The notes below the pieces were generated by a model. It was not told the origin of the DNA and did not search any database. It saw nothing but the letters and a program-made list of their open reading frames with translations. A program made the translations under genes and the position numbers. Shown piece by piece: positions 56,281 to 64,000 of a stretch of DNA of 64,000 bases. The DNA is from Calonectria ilicicola. Lineage: Eukaryota; Ascomycota; Sordariomycetes; Hypocreales; Nectriaceae. The stretch covers positions 3,410,001 through 3,474,000 of the forward strand of contig CP085831.1 in the NCBI GenBank assembly GCA_020809705.1, read 5' to 3'. Numbering within the stretch: position 1 is the first letter of the stretch; every line of letters starts with the position of its first letter.

Positions 56281-58739
56281 CTAATAATTTATATATAATT
56301 AATATATTATTTTTACTTTTTATTATATTAATAAAGGTATTAATAATATTAAGTTATTTGATTTTTAAATTAAATTAAGTAGTTAAAGTAATAATTATAT
56401 AAAATAATTATATTATAAGTATTATAGTATATATACTCTTAATTATAAAGCTTTTTTATAAATTATTTTAAATATATAATCTTACCTTATATTATTTAAG
56501 ATATTTATTTTAATTAAATTTATAAATAAAGATTTATTTAAGTAATAGTAATTCGGTTTATATCTTTATATACTTTATTTCTCTTTATATTCCCTTTTTA
56601 ATTAAGGTTCTAACTTTCTAATATATTATTTAAATAAATAACTTATTTAATAGATATTTTATTATCTCTCTTTAATTTTATAAGGGCTTAAAAAGGTTAT
56701 TTTAGTATAATTTAGGGTAGTTTAGTACTATATTAATTTAAGTAACTTCCTTTTACTTTATTACTTTTATAAATATTATAAATATAATTTAAATACTTTT
56801 AAGATCTATATAATTTATCTTATAATAATTAATTATAAAGAAATTTAATATTAGGTCCTTATTATAATCTTATTATATTAAAATCTTTTAATTCTACTTT
56901 ATATTATTTTTTTAAATTTAATAATAATATATTTATATACTTATAAATATTTAAATAATTAATTAACCTTATCTTTAATCTCTACTTCTTCTATATATAA
57001 GTTCTAATTCCTATTCCTAACTTTATAATATACTAATATTAATAATAATTATAAACTTTAATAGCTTAAATAGTAATATAGCTATTACTTCCTCTATTAC
57101 CTTATTTATTAATTAATTTATTACTTACTTTAATTATTCTAGTTACTTATTTATTATCTTAAATATATATACCTTTAAGTTTATAAACTATTTTATTAAT
57201 AATTAATTTATTATATTTATCTTTATTTATTATACTTAATTTATACTTTATTAAGCTTTTATTATACTTTTTAAATATATATTTTTTAATTTTAAAATTT
57301 ATTTTAATATTTAAAATTTTATAAATATTTAATTAAATATATATTTAGTATCTTTTATTATACTTTAAGTAATTATTTTTATATTTATAGATATCTCTAT
57401 CCTTAAATTCAAACCTATAAATATTAGTTCTTATAAAGATCCCTTATATATTATCTTATTATTAATTTTCTTTTTAATTTAGAAAGCCCAATCTTTAAGT
57501 TAGATAATTATATACTTAACTAAGCTTAGCTTATCTAGTTTATAATTAATATACTTATTAAATTATATATTTTAAATTATAATAATCTTTATAAGTTAAG
57601 ATATCTATATATAATATATATTATAAGCTATATATCTTACTAAATACCCTATATAACCTCTAAAGCTAACTTTTATATCTCTCTTTTATTAGCCTAATAC
57701 CCTACCTTCAACTAAAGGATAGGCATAGTAATTATATATATATATATTATTCTAATTAGGCTTTAAGTTAATTATAAGCTCTCTTATTAATAAAGGAGCA
57801 TAGTACCTGAACTATATATCTAACTTTTTAAATAGGGATATCTAATTCCTTATCTTTAAAGATAATATATTAAGTAAGTATATAGTTATTCTAGTGCTTT
57901 TTAGCTATAATTTTATTAAAAGCTTTATTTTATTAAGTATTATATTAAATTTATTTATTATTTTTTAATTTATATATTTAATAATATTATTTAACTTATA
58001 GGTCTTTAGTAGAGAGAGCTTTAAATCTATACCTTATTTATATACCTATTTTAAATATTCAATTAGACCTTTAATTGTAATAGTAGTAATCTTATTATTA
58101 TACCTAATAATATATATTAAGAGACTAAATTGCCTCTTAATCTAGCTCTTAAATTAAAATAACTTATTAAATATAGTAATTTTTTACTTATTAGTAATAG
58201 GTTGTGTATAGAATATACTACTATATTTATCTTTTATAACTAGGAGCTAGTTAGAGTTATTATATCCTTTAAGGTAGTTTTGCAAGTCCTAGTAAATATA
58301 TTAAAATAACCTTAGTAAATAATAGTCTAACTACCTATATAATATAACCTACTTTATATACATTTAAGCATAGGTCTTATAATCTATCCTTATAATTCCT
58401 TTAATTTATATATTATAATCTCTTACTAGCTCCCTTAGTATTATAACTCTAAGGTACTTTATTTATTTATATTATAGTTTCTTAGTATCCTTTTTTAGTT
58501 TTAAAGAATCCTTTAAAGATCTAAATTAATAAGTAAAGCTTTGCTTTCTTTATTTTAATATAATAATAATTAGTTAAATATCTATATTATTAATTAAAAC
58601 TATATTACTAAGTATTAATTAGTTTAATAAATAGATAGAGATTAGCTTATATTAAAGAATTATTATATTATATATATATTTATATTTAATTAAAAAGATA
58701 TTTTATTTTAAATTTTTAAAATATAAAGAATAATTAAAG

Positions 58740-58860
58740 CTATTTTCGCAGTGGTCTAGGGTATGTTGGTGGATCTTGGTCATAGGATAAGGGATTTGGT
58801 CTATAAAAGAAAGATCTACTCTCAAGTTAATAGAAAAAAAGCATCTTTGGCTTATTCTTT
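58740..58860. other. GC-richer island within AT block
   Basis: About 120 bp that retains TpG and CpA (GGTATGTTGGTGGATCTTGG) and a TATAAAAG at 58802-58809. It lies between the 5' sides of the minus-strand Copia and plus-strand Gypsy fossils, where an LTR promoter might be. Not coding. Confidence 0.5.
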
Positions 58861-61040
58861 TATTTTTTAAGAGCTTCTATAAGGTAGATCAAACTAATCT
58901 AAGACTCTTGATCTATATTATATTATTTTATTTTTAAAGGATATACCTTTAATAAGTTATTATTTTTAAGGATTATATTTTTATTTAAATACTTTATTTT
59001 TTTATTATTTTATTTAATAATAAAGCTTTTAATTAGAGACTTTATAGTTATTTAATTTTATTAAATTATTATTTTTTTTAAAATATTATATTATAGATAG
59101 ATAGTTATAGGTAATATAATATTTTTATATAATTTCTTTCCCTATTATGAAATTAAAGGTTATAATAAGAAGGCTAAATTATTATTATAAATTATTTAAT
59201 TATAATAATAATAATACTTTTAAACTATTATATAAAACTTAAGAAAAAAAATTAAATTAAAAGTTTTATAATATAATTTTAGGAAAAATAAATTAATTTA
59301 AAGAAATTAAATAAAAAGTATAAAAACCTAGAATATTACCAGCTAGTAACTTATAATCTACTATTAATTAAGAAAGAAAGATGGTTTAAAGGAAAAAGAA
59401 CTAATATATAAATATATTTAATTTTATAAAGAAAATTAAAGAAGTAGTAAGTTATTTTTAGCTTATTTTTATATAAATGGTAAGCTAGGCCTAGCCTATG
59501 CCTAAAGGAGCTAAAAAACTAATCCTAAGAATAAAATCTAAGTCTAATTATTAAATAATTTATAATTATTAACTTATAAATCTTAGTTTAATTATTATTA
59601 TTTTATTATTAATAATTAAAACTTTATATATAAATATAATAATTAAATATAAAGAAGAGAAGCTCTTTAAATTAAGAACTCTAATAGTTTATTATATTAT
59701 TCTATTAATAGGAACCCTTAAAAGGAACCACTTACTAACCTTAGCTATAATAATCCTTCTTTATATAAGCTAAGGCTAAATTATTAAGACTAAGATAGTA
59801 AAGAAATAATAGACTAGATAAAAGAAGCCCTCTATAAATAAGAGTAGTGAAGCTATAAAAGAACCTTCTCTTCTAAGCTATTATTTCTTTTATTTAACTT
59901 CTAAAAGCTTAATATATACTTTTTTATTTTAAATAGATTAGTTAGTAGATATAGCTACTAGAGAATATTAATCCTTAATGAGCTTTGGGTATAAAGTATT
60001 AGGAAGTATTAGTTAGAATAAGGCTAATATTAATTAATAGGTGTATAATGATAATTTTAATAATTAAGAAATATTAAAATAAGTATTTTAAAAGAAATTA
60101 GAAATTATAATAAGATCTTCTAATTAGATAGTAATAATAACTCCTTTTAATATTTTATTTAATTATATCTTTAATAATATTAATATTATAAGCTTTTTAA
60201 TATATTTTAATAATTATATTAAAGGTTATTTTATTTTTAATAAGTTTATTAAGAAGTATATAATTATTTATATTACTTCTAAATACTAAGAAGAAGTAAG
60301 ATAAGTCCTTACTAAACTATTATAAAAGGATAGAAAAGAAGCTTTAAAGAAAGAATATACTTATTTTAATAAAAAAAAACCTAAATTTTTTATTAATTAA
60401 CTACAAATACTATATATAATCTAAATAAATATTTATAATTACTTAAAGATATTTAATAAAATAAATAATTATAAATATCTTATATAAATAATAAATAAAA
60501 AAGATTAGAAAGAATTAACTTCCCTCTCCATTAGACTTTTAGATATTTTACCTCTATAGATTATTAAAGGTTTATATTAATGGAAAGGACTTAACTTTAA
60601 TAATCTAAGGTATAAGAAGTATAAGGATCTAGTTATACTAGTAAAAAGCTTTATAATTACTTTTAATAGATAAAAGAAAATAATTAGTTCTTTTTATCTT
60701 TATTTAAAAAAGAAATAGAAGAATATTAATTAAGACTTCTTTATAAAAGAAAAAAATAACTAAAGGAAGTATAATAATAGATTTCTAAAGATCCTTTAGA
60801 GAAGCTATATAATAGTATATAATAATTAGTAATTATAATAATTATATCTAGTGAGAATAAGGTGAAGGATATTATAAAAATACTTTTAAGAATAATTAAA
60901 TAAAAAAATATCTTTATAGTTTTTTTAGTAAAATAAATATATTATATATAATATAATTATAGTAAGTTCCTTATATTAGAAATATTAAGAAGGATTTACC
61001 TATATTTAATATATTTATATTATTCTTATATTAAATAAAG

Positions 61041-61088
61041 AGATACTATTATTATAAGAAGTCTGGCTATTTTCTAAATAACTATTAT
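61041..61088 (+). pseudogene. Gypsy gag CCHC zinc-knuckle fossil
   Basis: Reads R-Y-YY-Y-KKSG-Y-FLNN-Y: spacing is exactly that of C-X2-C-X4-H-X4-C, with all four ligands now Tyr. TGC/TGT to TAC/TAT needs G-to-A and CAT/CAC to TAT/TAC needs C-to-T, the two RIP transitions. Confidence 0.75.
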
Positions 61089-63249
61089 ACCTTTAATAAT
61101 TATAAAAAGGCTAGATTTATTAACTATAACTTAAAGTTAGATCATCTTTAGATTAGGAGGTATTAATTACTAATACTTTTAAAAGTAGTTTATTAATATT
61201 ATAGCTAGTCTTTAAATATAATAATAATTTAGTTTATTATAAACTAGATAGGATTCTTTCCTAAAAGCCTTACTAAGTTTATTAGATAAGGATTAATAAA
61301 TAATAAGGATTTTATAGAATTAAAGAAATCTATTAATAAGAAGATAATTATAATATTAAATTAATTCTTAAAGAATAAAGACCTTTTTTATAAAAAAATA
61401 AATATTAAATATTATCTATAAATATATAATTAAAAAATTAATATTACTTTTATTTTATTTAAAAAAAAAGCTCTAATCCTTAATACTATAAAAGTAATAA
61501 AATTAATAATTATTTAAAACTCTTATAAAAAGTAAATACCCTTATTAATAAAAAAGATATTATAATAAACTTTAAAAAGTATTAAAAGGTAAAGAATATA
61601 ATTAATATAAGAGAAGATATAATAATTAAGCTTATATTAATCCTTAAGATTATAAATCTTACTTTAATAAAAAATAAGGAGTTTATTAAAGTAGTTTTTA
61701 AGCTTAATTCTATCTTTTAAAAGAAGAGGGTTTAGTAAATAAAGATAATTTAAACTATTATTAATTGAATCCTTAAAGTAAAGATATATATTATAGGAGA
61801 TGTAATAAGCTTATATTTACTATTTAGGTTAATTATAGTTATATATATTATAGATATTATTTAAAGAGTTAAAGAGAATTACTAGCTATTATTTTTAAAG
61901 AAGTTAGAGAAAGTTTATAAGAAGCTTTAGATAAATATTTTAGCTTTATTAGAAGTAAAGAAAGATTTTTTAAAATCTATTTTAATTAATTTATATAAAT
62001 AAGTAAGATTAATATTATCTTATAGAAAAATAATATTAAAAAATAAGATTCTTTAGTAAGATCTTTAAGAAAAGGTAATTTCCTTTATAAGGAGAATAGA
62101 GTAATTATTTATTTTTAAGTTTAAAATATAAATATTAAGGAAGTTATTAAGGATCTTAATTAAGCTTATAATTAGAGGCTTTTTAAAAGTAAGGTTATAT
62201 TATTAATAAATTATATTAATTAATATTTTATTATTTTAAAAGGAAAAATACTTATATATAAATAAGAGCTCTTAAAAATATAAGTCTAATTTAATAATCT
62301 AAAAGGAGCTACTTAGGATATTCTTATAAATACTAGATTTAAAAAGAATATTATCTTTAATTAAATAATAAAAGTTTATAAGCTACCTATAGTTCTTATA
62401 AACTTTATTATAATTTCTTTTTTAAATAATAAAATAAAAATACTAAAAGAAATTAATATTAAGATATTTTTTAATAATATATAGATTAAGTAAAAAGCTA
62501 TTATTATATTTACTAATTATATTTTAATACCCTTTATCCTTAGAATACCCTTTATTAGAGCTATAAAGACTACCTTCAATTATTAATCTCCTAAAGAGAA
62601 TATACTTATATATTATCAGCTAGGCACTATAAGGATTACAACCCTAATTATAGATCCAATTAGATAGGAAGCCTTAAAATATAGCTCTACTATTTGGGGT
62701 AGCTAAAACTAAGCTTTAATATCTTCTTTAAATCTTTCTATTATTAAATATAAGATTTAAAGAAGGATAATATTATAAAAATAATATAATATTTAAATAA
62801 AGAATTAATAAAAGTTATAATTAAATTAATTTTAAAGGATTAAATAATAAGAAGAAAGAAAGAGGTTAAAGAGAAAGAAAGAATAATAAAAGAAGAGGTA
62901 GAAAGTAATAATTATAAAGATTATAAAGTAAAGGTTAATATAATATATAAAAATAAGGTATATAAAATCTATTTATTAAATAATATTCTATTTAATAGAA
63001 TAATATTTAATAAAGACTTTTATTAAAAGGAGAAGAAGTAGAAGGAGGTAGAGGGAAGCTTAAAAAAGATAGAAAGTATATTAAATATATTATTTTTAAA
63101 TTCTTTAAGCTTAAAAAAGAAAAAGATTTATAAAAAATTAATTTAAAATGATTCTAGATGATTTACTTTTAGGGATTATTATAGCTAAAAGGGATATCCT
63201 TATAAAGATTTTTTATAATAGAGAATAGGCTCTTATCTAGGACTTTAAA

Positions 63250-63960
63250 GAATGTGGGCTAGTGAACCTTATAATTGCACTACTATAGTTTATTAAGACT
63301 ATCCCTTATAAGGCTTAATAAACTAGGAATATTCTTATTCTAAAAGGCCTTAAAGGGAAAGTTATTGAACTTTTTTAAACTAAAATATATAAAGGTATTT
63401 TAAAGAAATTATATATAGCCTATTATAATCTATTTATACTAATTATAAAGAAAAATAAAAGGTTAAGATTAATTAATTTAATTAAGAGATATAATATTAT
63501 TATTATTTATAATAGATTTATATTTTCTAAGATTAATAAGTTTTTAGTAGAGTTTAGGATATATAAAGTTCTTACTTTTTTAAATTTCTTTTTAAATTAT
63601 AATTAGATCCTTTTAAATAAAAGGAGTAGAGATCTTACTATCTTTAATATACCTATAGGGCTACTAAGGATATATATACTCTCTCAAGGAGCTACTAACT
63701 TAATTGCCTAGTTCTTTAGGATTATTATCTAAATCCTTTTTAATTTTTTATTAGAAGTTTATAAGTTTTTTTTAATAATATTGTAATTAAAGGACTAAAG
63801 ACTATCTATAATAATAAGGAGGTCTTACCTAGAGTAAGAAGATATATCCTAGAGTATTTAATAAATCTTAATAAAATCTTTTTAAATATTAAATTAGCTG
63901 GATATATAGTATTAATTAATAAATTAAAATTCTATTAGGAGGTTATATTAATTATAAAAT
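63250..63960 (+). pseudogene. Gypsy reverse transcriptase fossil
   Basis: Plus-strand reading shows the IPIPKGL-like lead, a YRNPWF-like block degraded near 63,420, KKNKRLRLINLIKRYN, then the LPQGA block near 63,685, and FFNNIVIKGLKT at 63768-63803 where the FLDDIVVKGPKT-type catalytic block is expected. Both Asp codons became Asn. Followed by the conserved VRRYILE...LNIKLAGY region. Confidence 0.78.
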
Positions 63961-64000
63961 ATATATATAAAATTAATAATTAATTATTTCTTTAAGAAAA

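Larger units (their letters stand above)
53890..58700 (-). mobile_element. RIP-inactivated Ty1/Copia retrotransposon
   Basis: Minus-strand translation recovers Copia polymerase landmarks in the right order: reverse transcriptase near 56,060-56,280 and RNase H near 55,430-55,650. Stops occur throughout. The ends and LTRs cannot be placed by eye; limits given are the extent of AT sequence left of the GC-richer island at 58,740. Confidence 0.7.
53890..64000. other. RIP-degraded AT block
   Basis: About 10 kb almost wholly A/T, with CpA, TpG and CpG dinucleotides nearly gone and remaining G/C mostly in AG, CT, GG or CC. This is the signature of repeat-induced point mutation acting on both strands. 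The left edge is abrupt at about 53,890. Two LTR retrotransposon fossils fill it (listed separately). No intact gene remains. Confidence 0.9.
58870..64000 (+). mobile_element. RIP-inactivated Ty3/Gypsy retrotransposon, incomplete at window edge
   Basis: Plus-strand translation recovers a gag zinc-knuckle fossil at 61041-61088 and reverse transcriptase from about 63,250, in Gypsy order. RNase H and integrase would lie beyond the window. The left end is set by the GC-richer island and is not a mapped LTR. Stops throughout make it inactive. Confidence 0.72.

Noticed and set aside
54000..64000. Mitochondrial DNA insertion as the cause of the extreme AT content
   Set aside because: Copia and Gypsy polymerase motifs with RIP-type substitutions are readable on opposite strands; no mitochondrial gene or RNA was seen.
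1..64000. CRISPR array or bacterial operon structure
   Set aside because: No regularly spaced repeats; genes have eukaryotic introns throughout.

Overview
This is nuclear DNA of a filamentous ascomycete (Pezizomycotina). Short GT-AG introns with CTAAC/CTGAC-like branch sites, Zn2Cys6 regulators, DHA1 and ACS-type MFS transporters, a NACHT-ankyrin protein and a fungal CorA-like protein all point there. So do AT-saturated retrotransposon fossils with C-to-T and G-to-A damage, as left by repeat-induced point mutation (RIP). The sequence does not fix the species.

Layout. 0.4-8 kb: a drug/polyamine-type MFS transporter, then a zinc alcohol dehydrogenase divergent from a Zn2Cys6 regulator. 8.26 kb: a tRNA-Cys(GCA) gene interrupted between the D arm and the anticodon arm by a 54-nt GT...AG insert. 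9.2-26 kb: a probable catabolic or detoxification cluster with an aldo-keto reductase, a Zn2Cys6 regulator, two divergent MFS transporters and two divergent amidohydrolases (one related to the ochratoxinase/imidazolonepropionase group, one a membrane-anchored TolB-propeller/amidohydrolase fusion). Three near-identical palindromes CGGGT-N6-ACCCG and one looser CGG-N10-CCG lie in the non-coding DNA of this cluster and look like the operator of its regulator. 26-28 kb: a NACHT-ankyrin protein. 28.8-37.3 kb: a four-domain rhodanese, a short Zn2Cys6 regulator, an intronless TPR protein and a TauD-type dioxygenase, possibly a sulfur-handling group with bacterial-looking members.

37.7-44.9 kb: the most unfamiliar part. 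Two large divergent genes of unknown function share a 1.6-kb upstream region. The left one looks like a beta-propeller followed by a helical, hydrophobic-hairpin region and carries up to three in-frame stops. The right one has a beta-helix-like start, collagen-like Gly repeats, coiled coil and a beta-rich end, and changes reading frame near 43.16-43.23 kb. 45-53.8 kb: a secreted CenC-like carbohydrate-binding protein, a CorA-like two-TM protein, an F-box-like protein and a truncated cell-surface protein.

53.9-64 kb: an AT block made of RIP-degraded LTR retrotransposons. A Ty1/Copia element lies on the minus strand (RNase H and reverse transcriptase recognisable) and a Ty3/Gypsy element on the plus strand (gag zinc knuckle and reverse transcriptase recognisable) runs off the window. 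All intron positions are by-eye models without transcript support.
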